A DNA stretch of 64,000 nucleotides. Origin: Paenalcaligenes sp052103955 (GTDB taxonomy: Bacteria; Pseudomonadota; Gammaproteobacteria; Burkholderiales; Burkholderiaceae_B). Every line of letters starts with the position of its first letter. Within the stretch, counting starts at the first letter, position 1. Below the pieces are notes generated by a model that saw nothing but the letters and a program-made list of their open reading frames with translations, searched no databases and had not been told where the DNA came from. A program made the position numbers and the translations under genes. Shown here one piece after another: positions 25,792 to 34,132 of this stretch. The stretch is from assembly GCA_052103955.1 (NCBI GenBank), contig JBQELO010000002.1:186001-250000 (forward strand), in the 5' to 3' direction.

Positions 25792-26379
25792 ATGCGTACA
25801 GCTGAAGTTTCCCGTAATACCAATGAAACCCGTATCCGTGTTGCCATCAATATTGATGGCACCGGCCGCCATAGCCTAAACAGCGGCGTACCTTTTCTGG
25901 ACCACATGCTGGACCAGATCGCACGCCATGGTCTGATTGACCTGGATGTATCCTGTGACGGAGACACCCACATTGATGACCACCACACTGTAGAAGATAT
26001 TGGCATTGCACTGGGTAAGGCTTTTGCCCAAGCCGTTGGCAACAAAGCAGGTTTGCGCCGTTACGGCCACTCCTACGTGCCACTGGACGAGTCCTTAAGC
26101 CGTGTAGTAATTGATTTCTCCGGCCGTCCTGGTCTGTTTTACTACGTCAACTATACGCGTGCCCGTATTGGTAATTTTGATGTGGACTTAGCCCGCGAAT
26201 TCTTCCAAGGCTTTGTTAACAACGCCAACGCTACTGTACACATCGATAATCTACGTGGCGAAAATGCACACCACCAGTGTGAAACCATTTTCAAAGCCTT
26301 TGGCCGTGCATTGCGTATGGCACTGGAAGTAGACCCACGCAGTGAAGGCATCATCCCCTCCACTAAGGGCGTACTCTAA
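25792..26379 (+). CDS. hisB: Imidazoleglycerol-phosphate dehydratase
   Basis: Dehydrates imidazole glycerol phosphate to imidazole acetol phosphate in histidine synthesis; 195 aa, the monofunctional form without the phosphatase domain of enteric HisB. The manganese-binding motifs HHTVEDIGIALGKAF and the later HHQCETIFKAFGRALR are intact. It directly follows hisD (24 bp), where many relatives carry hisC. Confidence 0.96.
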   Translation: MRTAEVSRNTNETRIRVAINIDGTGRHSLNSGVPFLDHMLDQIARHGLIDLDVSCDGDTHIDDHHTVEDIGIALGKAFAQAVGNKAGLRRYGHSYVPLDESLSRVVIDFSGRPGLFYYVNYTRARIGNFDVDLAREFFQGFVNNANATVHIDNLRGENAHHQCETIFKAFGRALRMALEVDPRSEGIIPSTKGVL

Positions 26380-26403
26380 CCCTCACTCTCTTGGCTATCC
26401 ATC

Positions 26404-27048
26404 GTGAGTACGATCGCTATCGTCGATTACGGCATGGGCAACATTCACTCTGTTGCCCGCGCTCTTCAAGCAGCAGCCCCCGAGGCCACCATTTCACTGG
26501 CCAGCACACCCGCACAACTACAGCAAGCCGATAGGCTAGTACTGCCCGGACAAGGTGCCATGCCTGATTGCATGCGTTCCCTACAACAGTCCGGTTTGCT
26601 GCATACTTTGCGTGAACAGGCCAACCTCAAACCCCTATTAGGCATCTGTGTAGGTGAGCAAATGTTGTTCACCCATAGCGATGAAGGCAATACTGACTGC
26701 CTTAACCTGTTTGAAGGTGATGTGGTACGCTTTCATGGACCGGCTTTTTATCACCCCGAACAGCAGCGCCAAGGGCTTAAGATTCCCCACGTAGGGTGGA
26801 ATCAAGTTTTTCAGCAACAAGCGCATCCGTTATGGGTAGATATAGCTCAAAATAACTACTTTTATTTTGTACATAGCTATTACGTAAAGCCAGTTGCCAC
26901 TACACTATGCGCAGGAAGCACCCATTATGGCTATGCTTTCACCAGTGCAGTCGCGAAAGATAATATTTTTGCTGTGCAGTTCCATCCCGAGAAAAGCGCA
27001 CAAGCAGGTTTACAGTTACTGCACAATTTTGCACACTGGAAACCTTAA
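26404..27048 (+). CDS. hisH: Imidazole glycerol phosphate synthase, glutaminase subunit
   Basis: Class-I glutamine amidotransferase that supplies ammonia to HisF; 214 aa. The nucleophile elbow GICVGEQMLF places the catalytic Cys near residue 82, and the His-Glu pair is in VQFHPEKS near the end. Start is GTG (26404), the only codon that places VDYGMGNIHSV correctly at the N-terminus. 24 bp after hisB. Confidence 0.95.
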   Translation: MSTIAIVDYGMGNIHSVARALQAAAPEATISLASTPAQLQQADRLVLPGQGAMPDCMRSLQQSGLLHTLREQANLKPLLGICVGEQMLFTHSDEGNTDCLNLFEGDVVRFHGPAFYHPEQQRQGLKIPHVGWNQVFQQQAHPLWVDIAQNNYFYFVHSYYVKPVATTLCAGSTHYGYAFTSAVAKDNIFAVQFHPEKSAQAGLQLLHNFAHWKP

Positions 27049-27108
27049 CTTAACCCGCATCGCGGCTTTTTCTTTTCGTTTACTACTTAGACATTAACGC
27101 TAGAGATC

Positions 27109-27849
27109 ATGCTTTTAATCCCCGCCATCGACCTACAAGACGGGCGTTGTGTACGCCTACGCCAGGGCGACCTGGAAGACGCTACTGTATTTTCCGATGA
27201 TCCCGGTGCCATGGCAACACAGTGGCTTGAACAAGGCGCGCGACGCCTGCATCTGGTGGATTTGAACGGCGCCGTATCCGGCAAACCGGTAAACCAGGCC
27301 GCGATCAAATCCATTTTGGCCGCCATTGACGAAGAAATCCCCGTACAAATTGGCGGTGGTATTCGTGACCTGAACACCATTGAAGCGTATCTGGATCAAG
27401 GCCTAAGCTACGTCATCATCGGCACTGCTGCCGTGAAAAACCCCGGTTTTCTGCGTGATGCATGCAGCGCCTTCCCCGGCCAAATCATCGTAGGTTTGGA
27501 CGCACGCGACGGCAAAATTGCTACCGACGGTTGGAGCAAACTTAGCCGCCACGATGTACTGGATATGGCCAAGAAATTTGAAGACTACGGCTGCGACTCC
27601 ATCATTTACACCGATATCGGTAGAGATGGCATGTTGAGCGGTGTCAACATTGAAGCTACTGTCGCGCTATCGCGCCACGTCAGTATCCCTGTCATCGCCT
27701 CTGGTGGTGTCGCCAACCTCAAAGACATTGAGGCCTTGTGCGAAGTAGAACATGAAGGGATCGAAGGTGTAATTCTGGGCCGTAGCCTGTATGAAGGCAC
27801 TCTGAACTTTACTGAAGCCCAAAACTTCGCGGACGAGTACGAAGCATGA
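27109..27849 (+). CDS. hisA: ProFAR isomerase
   Basis: Phosphoribosyl-formimino-AICAR-phosphate ketol isomerase of histidine synthesis, TIM barrel, 246 aa. The first catalytic Asp lies in LIPAIDLQDGRCVRL and the second in IYTDIGRDGMLSG; the phosphate motifs IGGGIRD and ASGGVANL are present. ATGA overlap with hisF. Confidence 0.96.
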   Translation: MLLIPAIDLQDGRCVRLRQGDLEDATVFSDDPGAMATQWLEQGARRLHLVDLNGAVSGKPVNQAAIKSILAAIDEEIPVQIGGGIRDLNTIEAYLDQGLSYVIIGTAAVKNPGFLRDACSAFPGQIIVGLDARDGKIATDGWSKLSRHDVLDMAKKFEDYGCDSIIYTDIGRDGMLSGVNIEATVALSRHVSIPVIASGGVANLKDIEALCEVEHEGIEGVILGRSLYEGTLNFTEAQNFADEYEA

Positions 27850-28631
27850 GTCAAACCAACACCCACAGTTGCCGCATTATCCCTTGCCTTGATGTAAACG
27901 CTGGTCGTGTAGTGAAAGGCGTGAATTTTGTGGACCTAGTGGATGCAGGCGATCCCGTTGAAATTGCCCGTCGCTACAACGAGCAAGGTGCTGATGAAAT
28001 CACCTTGCTGGACATCACTGCAACCACAGAAAACCGTGACCTGATCCTACCTATTATTGAAGCGGTAGCCAGCCAAGTTTTCATCCCCTTAACTGTGGGT
28101 GGTGGTGTACGTGAAGTAGGCGACATTCAACGTTTGCTGAATGCTGGCGCAGACAAAGTCTCGATTAACAGCGCCGCTGTAGCCAACCCTGACTTAGTGC
28201 GTGCTGCGGCTGAACACTACGGCTCACAGTGCATCACCGTTGCTATCGATGCGCGTCGCGTGTCTGCAGAGGGTGAGCCTGCTCGTTGGGAAGTACACAC
28301 CCACGGCGGTAAAAAAGGCACAGGCTTAGACGTTATAGAATGGGCTAAGCGCATGGCAGATTTAGGAGCAGGGGAGCTGTTGCTCACCAGCATGGACAAA
28401 GACGGTACGAAGTCTGGCTTTGACCTTGAGCTGACCCGCGCTGTATCAGACGCCGTGTCTATTCCGGTAATTGCCTCCGGTGGCGTAGGGTCGTTAGAGC
28501 ATTTGGCAGAGGGCGTATTGCAGGGTGGCGCAAGCGCCGTCTTGGCCGCCAGTATTTTCCACTACGGCACCTACACTATCCCACAAGCTAAAGCGTATTT
28601 GGCTGAACGCGGCATACAGGTTAGGGCATAA
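27846..28631 (+). CDS. hisF: Imidazole glycerol phosphate synthase, cyclase subunit
   Basis: Cyclase partner of HisH that forms imidazole glycerol phosphate and AICAR; TIM barrel, 261 aa. Catalytic Asp residues in IIPCLDVNAGRVVKG and LTSMDKDGTKSGFD; phosphate loops VGGGVREV and ASGGVGSLEH. It starts inside hisA and ends one base before the hisI ATG. Confidence 0.96.
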   Translation: MSQTNTHSCRIIPCLDVNAGRVVKGVNFVDLVDAGDPVEIARRYNEQGADEITLLDITATTENRDLILPIIEAVASQVFIPLTVGGGVREVGDIQRLLNAGADKVSINSAAVANPDLVRAAAEHYGSQCITVAIDARRVSAEGEPARWEVHTHGGKKGTGLDVIEWAKRMADLGAGELLLTSMDKDGTKSGFDLELTRAVSDAVSIPVIASGGVGSLEHLAEGVLQGGASAVLAASIFHYGTYTIPQAKAYLAERGIQVRA

Positions 28632-28632
28632 C

Positions 28633-29034
28633 ATGACTCCAGACTGGCTAGCTGAGGTGCACTTTGATGAGCAGGGTCTGATCCCTGCCATCGCCCAAGA
28701 CGCCCACACCGGTGCCATTTTGATGGTGGCGTGGATGAACAGTGACGCCTTAGCAGAAACCGTCGCCACGAATCGTGCGGTGTATTGGTCCCGTTCTCGC
28801 CAGCGTCTGTGGCGCAAAGGTGAAGAATCTGGACATACACAAAACTTAAAAGAAATTCGGCTAGACTGTGATGGTGATGTGATTTTGCTGCGCGTAGAAC
28901 AACTGGGCGGCATTGCATGTCACACAGGCCGGGAAAGCTGTTTTTACCAGCGCCTGGAGTCCGATGAACAAGGCCAACCTTACTGGAAGTCTGTAGACCC
29001 AGTATTGAAAGACCCTTCCTCTATTTACAAATGA
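28633..29034 (+). CDS. hisI: Phosphoribosyl-AMP cyclohydrolase
   Basis: Opens the adenine ring of PR-AMP (third step of histidine synthesis), zinc/magnesium enzyme, 133 aa. It is the separate cyclohydrolase, not fused to HisE. Conserved blocks are MVAWMNSDALAETVATNRAVYWSRSRQRLWRKGEESGH, LDCDGDVILLRVEQ and the Cys-containing CHTGRESCFY. The frame is open well upstream, but ATG 28633 right after hisF matches the family start. Confidence 0.95.
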   Translation: MTPDWLAEVHFDEQGLIPAIAQDAHTGAILMVAWMNSDALAETVATNRAVYWSRSRQRLWRKGEESGHTQNLKEIRLDCDGDVILLRVEQLGGIACHTGRESCFYQRLESDEQGQPYWKSVDPVLKDPSSIYK

Positions 29035-29372
29035 CCACCGATTACCGTAACGTCTTAAGCCAATTGGCTGATCTGCTGGAAACTCGTCTACCCGCTAACG
29101 GCGGTGACCCACAAACGTCATACAGTGCTCGTTTGCTGGCTAATGCACCTGACGCATTTCTCAAAAAAATTGGCGAAGAAGCCTGCGAACTGGTGATGGC
29201 TGCCAAAGACAATACGCCTGATCGTATCGTGTCAGAAACTGCAGACCTCTGGTTCCACTGCTTGGTTGCTCTAACTCACTACCAGATCCGCCCGGAAACT
29301 GTGCTTGCCGAGCTGGCTCGCCGCCAAGGGCTGTCTGGTTTAGAAGAAAAAGCCCAGCGCAGTAAAGACTAA
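29031..29372 (+). CDS. hisE: Phosphoribosyl-ATP pyrophosphatase
   Basis: Hydrolyses PR-ATP to PR-AMP (second step of histidine synthesis); all-alpha MazG-like fold, 113 aa. The metal-binding stretch KKIGEEACELVMAAKD and the later ETADLWFHCLVAL are conserved. Overlaps hisI by 4 bp. It is the last his gene; the HIT gene follows after 65 bp. Confidence 0.95.
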   Translation: MTTDYRNVLSQLADLLETRLPANGGDPQTSYSARLLANAPDAFLKKIGEEACELVMAAKDNTPDRIVSETADLWFHCLVALTHYQIRPETVLAELARRQGLSGLEEKAQRSKD

Positions 29373-29437
29373 GCACCTGTTTCAGCAAGTGCTGTAAACT
29401 TAGGTTTGACTCCCAATTTTTCACTTGTCTATACGTT

Positions 29438-29806
29438 ATGAGCGAAAACTGCCTGTTCTGTAAAATCATTGAAGGTGCAATTCCTTCCGCTAAGGTTTTC
29501 GAGAACGACGAATTTGTTGCTTTCAAAGACATCAACCCTGTTGCTCCCGTGCATATCTTGCTGGTGCCTCGTCATCATGTAGTGTCCTTGCAAGACGTGA
29601 ACTCTGCTGATGCCACATGGCTAGGCAAAATGATGGCACTGGTACCGCAAATCGCTAGCGAAAACGGTTGCCGTCCAGGTGCAGAGGGCGGCTTTAGAGT
29701 CGTTATCAATAGTGGAAACGATGGTGGTCAAGAAGTTGGCCACCTGCATGTACATATTATTGGGGGCCCACGCCCCTGGAAATCCACGGCTACCGCCGTT
29801 GCCTAA
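29438..29806 (+). CDS. HIT-family (HinT-type) purine nucleoside phosphoramidase
   Basis: Small cytoplasmic nucleotide hydrolase of the histidine-triad superfamily, 122 aa. CLFCKIIEGAIPSAKVFEN at the start and GHLHVHIIGG (the His triad) near the C-terminus are diagnostic of the HinT group. It sits between hisE and tatA, an order shared by many betaproteobacteria; no functional link to either is known. Confidence 0.92.
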   Translation: MSENCLFCKIIEGAIPSAKVFENDEFVAFKDINPVAPVHILLVPRHHVVSLQDVNSADATWLGKMMALVPQIASENGCRPGAEGGFRVVINSGNDGGQEVGHLHVHIIGGPRPWKSTATAVA

Positions 29807-29821
29807 CTTGCGGAGAACAAC

Positions 29822-30049
29822 ATGGGAAGTTTTAGTATCTGGCACTGGCTGGTTGTACTAGTCATTATTGCTCTGGTTTTTGGTACCAAAAAATTACGCA
29901 ACGTAGGTGAAGACCTAGGCGGCGCTATCAAAGGCTTCAAAAAAGGTATGAAAGATGCACAAACCGACGAACAGCCTGAAGCTGTGACTCAAAAAGTGCA
30001 AGATACCACCACCATTGATGTGCAAGCCAAGGAAAAACAGGATACCTAA
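29822..30049 (+). CDS. tatA: Twin-arginine translocase subunit TatA
   Basis: Pore-forming subunit of the Tat protein exporter, 75 aa. One N-terminal membrane helix (WHWLVVLVIIALVF), the FGTKKL hinge and the amphipathic helix GEDLGGAIKGFKKGM are all present, with an acidic tail. First gene of tatABC, 15 bp after the HIT gene. A Tat substrate, the Rieske protein PetA, is encoded 4.7 kb downstream. Confidence 0.95.
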   Translation: MGSFSIWHWLVVLVIIALVFGTKKLRNVGEDLGGAIKGFKKGMKDAQTDEQPEAVTQKVQDTTTIDVQAKEKQDT

Positions 30050-30080
30050 GGGTTCCACCTTTTAAGGTTTTGCCACGCTT

Positions 30081-30509
30081 ATGTTTGACATTAGTTTCAG
30101 TGAACTGCTGCTGATTGCTGTTGTTGCCCTGATTGTGCTCGGCCCCGAGCGCCTACCTAAAGTAGCGCGCACGGTAGGGCACTTGATGGGGCGTGCCCAA
30201 CGTTATATGAACGATGTAAAAACGGACATACAACGTGAAATGGATCTGGAAGAAATCAACAAACTGAAAAACCAGATGAAAGACGCCGCCGACTCGGTAC
30301 GAAACTCGGTCAATGACGGCGTAAATAGCATCAAAGATCCACTGGCTGAGGCACAGCAAGCACTCTCGGACCTACCCAAGTCCCTAGATACTCCTACGGA
30401 GCCCATTGCCGCAGAACCCGAGAAAAAAGCAGCATTACCTGAAACAACGACAGCCGCTGAACCTGCAACTGTCAGCACACCAGACAACGCTAATAAGGCC
30501 AAAGAATGA
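30081..30509 (+). CDS. tatB: Twin-arginine translocase subunit TatB
   Basis: Tat receptor subunit that binds signal peptides with TatC, 142 aa. The N-terminal helix FDISFSELLLIAVVALIVLGPERLP contains the TatB-typical Glu and the GPERLP hinge; a long amphipathic helix follows. The C-terminal half is a low-complexity Ala/Pro/Glu/Thr tail. Overlaps tatC by 4 bp. Confidence 0.95.
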   Translation: MFDISFSELLLIAVVALIVLGPERLPKVARTVGHLMGRAQRYMNDVKTDIQREMDLEEINKLKNQMKDAADSVRNSVNDGVNSIKDPLAEAQQALSDLPKSLDTPTEPIAAEPEKKAALPETTTAAEPATVSTPDNANKAKE

Positions 30510-31273
30510 CCCAAGAGCAATCTGGTGACACCTTTATTTCGCACCTAGTCGAATTACGCAGCCGCTTAATGCGTGCTGTATTAAGCGTACTTGTGGTCTT
30601 CTTCGTGCTGTTCATGTATCCCGGGCCATCTGTTATTTATGACATATTGGCGCAGCCCATGCTGGCTTCATTGCCGCAAGGCACCCGCATGATCGCAACC
30701 GGCGTGATCACGCCGTTTATGGTGCCCGTCAAAGTGACGCTATTAGCGTCATTTATGGTGGCCTTACCTATTGTGCTGTACCAAGGCTGGGCGTTTGTGG
30801 CACCGGGGCTATACAAACACGAGAAACGTCTGGCGTTGCCACTTATTTTCTCTAGTACCGTACTGTTTCTGGCAGGGATGGCCTTTTGTTATTTCGTGGT
30901 CTTTAAAACGGTTTTCCATTTCATTGCCACCTTTGCGCCTGACTCTATTACCCCAGCACCGGATATAGAAGCCTATCTGAACTTTGTCATGACTATGTTC
31001 TTGGCTTTCGGCATTACCTTTGAAGTACCCATTGCTGTGATTTTGCTGGTTAAAACCGGTATGACTAGCGTTGCTAAACTGCGTGAAGTACGTGGTTATG
31101 TGATTGTGGGTGCTTTCATTATTGCGGCAGTGGTGACACCACCGGATGTGGTCAGCCAATTCCTGCTAGCCGCACCACTGTGCTTGCTGTATGAACTGGG
31201 CATTATCTTTGCCAGTTTCATGAAGAAACGCGAAACCGATTCTGATTCAGACTCCCGCGAACTAGAAGCCTAA
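30506..31273 (+). CDS. tatC: Twin-arginine translocase subunit TatC
   Basis: Core Tat receptor for RR signal peptides, 255 aa, six membrane segments. The N-terminal SHLVELRSRLMRA, the first loop with PQGTRMIATGVITPF and the VRGYVIVGAFIIAAVVTPPDVVSQ region with the conserved Pro residues are diagnostic. The C-terminal tail is charged (KKRETDSDSDSRELEA). Last gene of the his-HIT-tat run; a strong terminator follows 12 bp later. Confidence 0.96.
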   Translation: MTQEQSGDTFISHLVELRSRLMRAVLSVLVVFFVLFMYPGPSVIYDILAQPMLASLPQGTRMIATGVITPFMVPVKVTLLASFMVALPIVLYQGWAFVAPGLYKHEKRLALPLIFSSTVLFLAGMAFCYFVVFKTVFHFIATFAPDSITPAPDIEAYLNFVMTMFLAFGITFEVPIAVILLVKTGMTSVAKLREVRGYVIVGAFIIAAVVTPPDVVSQFLLAAPLCLLYELGIIFASFMKKRETDSDSDSRELEA

Positions 31274-31284
31274 ACACCTCCCCC

Positions 31285-31310
31285 ACAAGCCGCTTTATGC
31301 GGCTTGTTTG
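31285..31310 (+). terminator. Terminator after tatC
   Basis: ACAAGCCGC (31285-31293) pairs with GCGGCTTGT (31299-31307) over a TTTAT loop, followed by a T-rich stretch. It ends the tat transcript. Confidence 0.88.
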
Positions 31311-31337
31311 TTTTGTGCATCACCACTATTTCGTTAA

Positions 31338-31357
31338 CCTACCTATCGGTAGGTAGG
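31338..31357. promoter_or_regulatory. Near-perfect 20-bp palindrome, probable TetR operator
   Basis: CCTACCTATCGGTAGGTAGG is palindromic in 18 of 20 positions. It lies just before a TAGAAT (31363-31368) that can serve as the -10 box of the tetR-MFS operon, so repressor binding would cover the -35 region. Classic autorepression layout for TetR regulators. Confidence 0.75.
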
Positions 31358-31403
31358 GATGCTAGAATACGTGTTCTTTACACTTAAAAAAACACAGCAA
31401 TCC

Positions 31404-32003
31404 ATGTCTGCTGCTCTTTCTCCGTCTGCCGAGCGTATTTGCCAAGCGGCCATACTGCATTTTTCAGAGCACCACTACGATAGCGCCTCCTTAAATGAGA
31501 TCGCTACGGCTGCAGGTATACGCAAAGCCTCCTTGTATGCGCATTTCAAAAGCAAAGACGAACTGTATCTGGCCGCGTTCAATCGCGCGTTAGCGGTTGA
31601 GCTTGAGCATGTACAACATTGCTTTGCACACCCCAACGCCGCGCCATTAGGCTTGCATTACTGCCACAGCCTACAAGAACGCTATGCCCACGCCCCAACC
31701 TTACGTTTCGTGCTGCTGGCCGCCTACTTGCAACCTGCCTCACTTAAAGCCGCCTTAGACGAGGGCTACGAAGACTACTTGCAACTGCTGCAAGACCGCT
31801 TTAGTGACGCTTTACTGCAAGCACAACCGGCATTAACGGCTCATCCCGCCGCCATCACCCAATTTAGTATTGCGTACCTAGGCATCGTAGACAGCCTACA
31901 CGTCAAACTGATCTACACCGATGGCAACGACTTCCAAGCCAGACTGACAGCACTGGAAATGCTGCTCTCTGCTTCCTTGCAACACACTCTGCACACGCTG
32001 TAA
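31404..32003 (+). CDS. TetR-family transcriptional repressor
   Basis: 199 aa repressor from ATG 31404. Residues about 10-55 form the helix-turn-helix (AAILHFSEHHYDSASLNEIATAAGIRKASLYAHFKSKDELYLAAF), typical of TetR. The C-terminal ligand domain is unassigned. An upstream in-frame ATG at 31359 would fall before the predicted transcription start, so the later one is preferred although its ribosome site is weak. It is followed after 3 bp by a Bcr/CflA-type exporter, which it probably controls together with itself. Confidence 0.87.
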   Translation: MSAALSPSAERICQAAILHFSEHHYDSASLNEIATAAGIRKASLYAHFKSKDELYLAAFNRALAVELEHVQHCFAHPNAAPLGLHYCHSLQERYAHAPTLRFVLLAAYLQPASLKAALDEGYEDYLQLLQDRFSDALLQAQPALTAHPAAITQFSIAYLGIVDSLHVKLIYTDGNDFQARLTALEMLLSASLQHTLHTL

Positions 32004-32006
32004 CCC

Positions 32007-33230
32007 ATGACCTCCCATCGCCATACCGCCGCAGGCGGTCTTTCTTTATCCCTAATCTTGCTGCTTGCCCTGTTTACCGCCATGGATGCCATGGCCATAG
32101 ACATGTACTTGCCCAGCATGCCCGCCATCGCCCTAGGCTTTGACGTTTCAGCAGGGCGCGTACAACAAACGCTGTCCATTTTCTTAATAGGCTTAGCAGT
32201 AGGGCAAGCCGTATACGGCCCCTTATTGGATAGATACGGCCGCCGCCTACCTATGCTGGTAGGGGTAGTAATTTTTATCGCAGGCTCTGTGGTTGCCGCC
32301 TTAGCGTCTAGCATCGAATGGCTATTAGCTGCCCGCTTCCTACAAGCATTAGGGGCGGCAGCAGGGCTAGTCACGCCACGCGCCATTGTGTCGGACCGCT
32401 GCACCTTAGCAGAGTCTGCGCCTATTTTTTCCCTGCTCATGCAGATTATGATGATTGCCCCCATTTTGGCACCCATCCTTGGTGGCTTTTTACTCGAGCA
32501 GGGCAGTTGGCGACTTATATTCTGGGCGCTGTCTGCCATTGGAGTCTTAGGGTTGATCTGGGGCATAGTCACCATCCCCGAAACCCTAGACCCCAAACAC
32601 CGTAGCAGCTTAGCTTTAGGCAGCATTTTGCGCTCGTACGGGCGACAGCTACGTCTGCCTATCTTTATGGCTTACACCTTAGCCGGTAGTTTTGTGCTGT
32701 CATCGCTGTTTCTCTATATCAGCCACTCGGCTTTTATCTTCACGCAGCACTTCAGCCTTACCCCCACACTGTTTAGCTACTTGTTTGCAGGCAATGCCAT
32801 CAGCCTTGTCATAGGTGGGCAAATCAGCACATCGTTATTGAAACGCGGCGTTGCTGAAACCCGCGTGACCTACATAGGGCTGACGCTGCACCTACTGAGC
32901 GGGGCCGTGTTATACCTTATCGTGCAAGGTGGGCTGGCAAGCTTGTGGAGCTATGCTACGCTGATCGCTATCGCCGTAGGTTCACTGGGCCTGATCTTTG
33001 GAAACCTTACCGCCTTAACCATGCACCACAGTGGTAAACAAGCAGGTGTTGCTTCGGCATTAATGGGTACGTTGCAGTACTTAATCTCGGCATTGGCGGG
33101 CTATGTATTAAGCTTCTTTGGTCAAAGCCCTGCGGTATTACCCGTGGCAATTGCCGCGTGCGCTGCGCTTGCTTTACTGTGCTGCAAACTGGCGGAACGC
33201 CCACAACCGCCCGTGGTTGCCCAAGCCTAG
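32007..33230 (+). CDS. MFS drug-resistance transporter, Bcr/CflA family
   Basis: Inner-membrane proton-driven exporter, 407 aa, 12 membrane segments (DHA1 family). The N-terminal MAIDMYLPSMPAIALGFDVSAGRVQQTLSIFLIGLAVGQAVYGPLLDRYGRR carries the Bcr/CflA signature and motif A-like loop. DRCTLAESAPIFSLLMQIMMIAPILAPILGG is the family motif C region. It forms an operon with the TetR gene. The substrate may be a drug or a sulfonamide-like compound in relatives; unknown here. Confidence 0.9.
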   Translation: MTSHRHTAAGGLSLSLILLLALFTAMDAMAIDMYLPSMPAIALGFDVSAGRVQQTLSIFLIGLAVGQAVYGPLLDRYGRRLPMLVGVVIFIAGSVVAALASSIEWLLAARFLQALGAAAGLVTPRAIVSDRCTLAESAPIFSLLMQIMMIAPILAPILGGFLLEQGSWRLIFWALSAIGVLGLIWGIVTIPETLDPKHRSSLALGSILRSYGRQLRLPIFMAYTLAGSFVLSSLFLYISHSAFIFTQHFSLTPTLFSYLFAGNAISLVIGGQISTSLLKRGVAETRVTYIGLTLHLLSGAVLYLIVQGGLASLWSYATLIAIAVGSLGLIFGNLTALTMHHSGKQAGVASALMGTLQYLISALAGYVLSFFGQSPAVLPVAIAACAALALLCCKLAERPQPPVVAQA

Positions 33231-33268
33231 CCCACCTACGTTTAACCTAGTTTATTGATGGAAGCACC

Positions 33269-34045
33269 ATGTCACACATCTCCCGAACCGAACTGGAGCA
33301 ATGGCTAACCGCCACCCTACAACCTCACCGTTTTTCGGATTACTGCCCTAATGGCATACAAGTAGAAGGGCGTGACACCATCCGTCATATCGTGACGGGT
33401 GTAACGGCGTCTCAAGCTTTGCTAGACGCCGCCGTAGAGCAGGGCGCCGATACGGTATTGGTACACCATGGTTGGTTCTGGAAAAACGAAGACGCACGCA
33501 TACGTGGCATCAAAAAACAGCGTCTGCTCACCACCTTGCAGCATGACCTGAACTTATTTGCCTACCATCTACCGCTAGATGCCCACCCCACCTTGGGCAA
33601 TAACGCGCAACTGGCTCACGTATTGGGACTACAAGCTGACATGGACGACGAGGGCGAACCACTGACTTGCGGCCCTGGCGGATTGATCTGGTTGGGCAAA
33701 ACCCTAGAGCCACATACCCTAGAAAGCTTGGGCGCGCTATTTTGCAAGCAGTTGCAACGGCAGCCATTGATTGTAGGATCACCACAACAAAGCGTAGGAA
33801 AAGTCGCGTGGTGTACGGGCGGCGCGCAAGGCTATATGCAGGCTGCGCTGGATGCGGGGGCCGATGTGTACATCACTGGCGAGGCCTCGGAGCCCAATTT
33901 TCACCTCGCCCACGAAACCGGCAGTGCTTTCATTGCGGCTGGCCATCACGCGACTGAACGCTATGGTGTTAAAGCTCTGGGTGAAGCCATTGCCAGCCGT
34001 TTTGGCATACGTGTGGACTTCCTAGACATGGATAATCCCATCTAA
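33269..34045 (+). CDS. Nif3-like dinuclear metal-centre protein
   Basis: Hexameric NIF3/DUF34 family protein, 258 aa (YbgI type). The metal ligands appear in VLVHHGWFW and HLPLDAHPTLGNN in the N-terminal half and in GHHATERYG near the C-terminus. It is linked to GTP cyclohydrolase type 1-like activity in some annotations, but the true role is uncertain. GGAAG precedes ATG 33269. Terminator downstream. Confidence 0.9.
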   Translation: MSHISRTELEQWLTATLQPHRFSDYCPNGIQVEGRDTIRHIVTGVTASQALLDAAVEQGADTVLVHHGWFWKNEDARIRGIKKQRLLTTLQHDLNLFAYHLPLDAHPTLGNNAQLAHVLGLQADMDDEGEPLTCGPGGLIWLGKTLEPHTLESLGALFCKQLQRQPLIVGSPQQSVGKVAWCTGGAQGYMQAALDAGADVYITGEASEPNFHLAHETGSAFIAAGHHATERYGVKALGEAIASRFGIRVDFLDMDNPI

Positions 34046-34080
34046 CTGTTGTGAGAACAGTACAAAACGACGCTCATAGA

Positions 34081-34106
34081 AAAAGCCCCGAAATCGGGGC
34101 TTTTTT
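34081..34106. terminator. Bidirectional terminator between nif3 and mscL
   Basis: GCCCCG (34085-34090) pairs with CGGGGC (34095-34100) over AAAT, with an A-run before and six T after. It can end transcription of both convergent genes. Confidence 0.9.
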
Positions 34107-34132
34107 AGCGATGTTACAGTCAGATAAATGAT

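Noticed and set aside
29373..29437. Possible terminator after hisE (AGCAC/GTGCT)
   Set aside because: The stem is only about five base pairs with a long loop and no T-run, so read-through into the HIT and tat genes is more likely.
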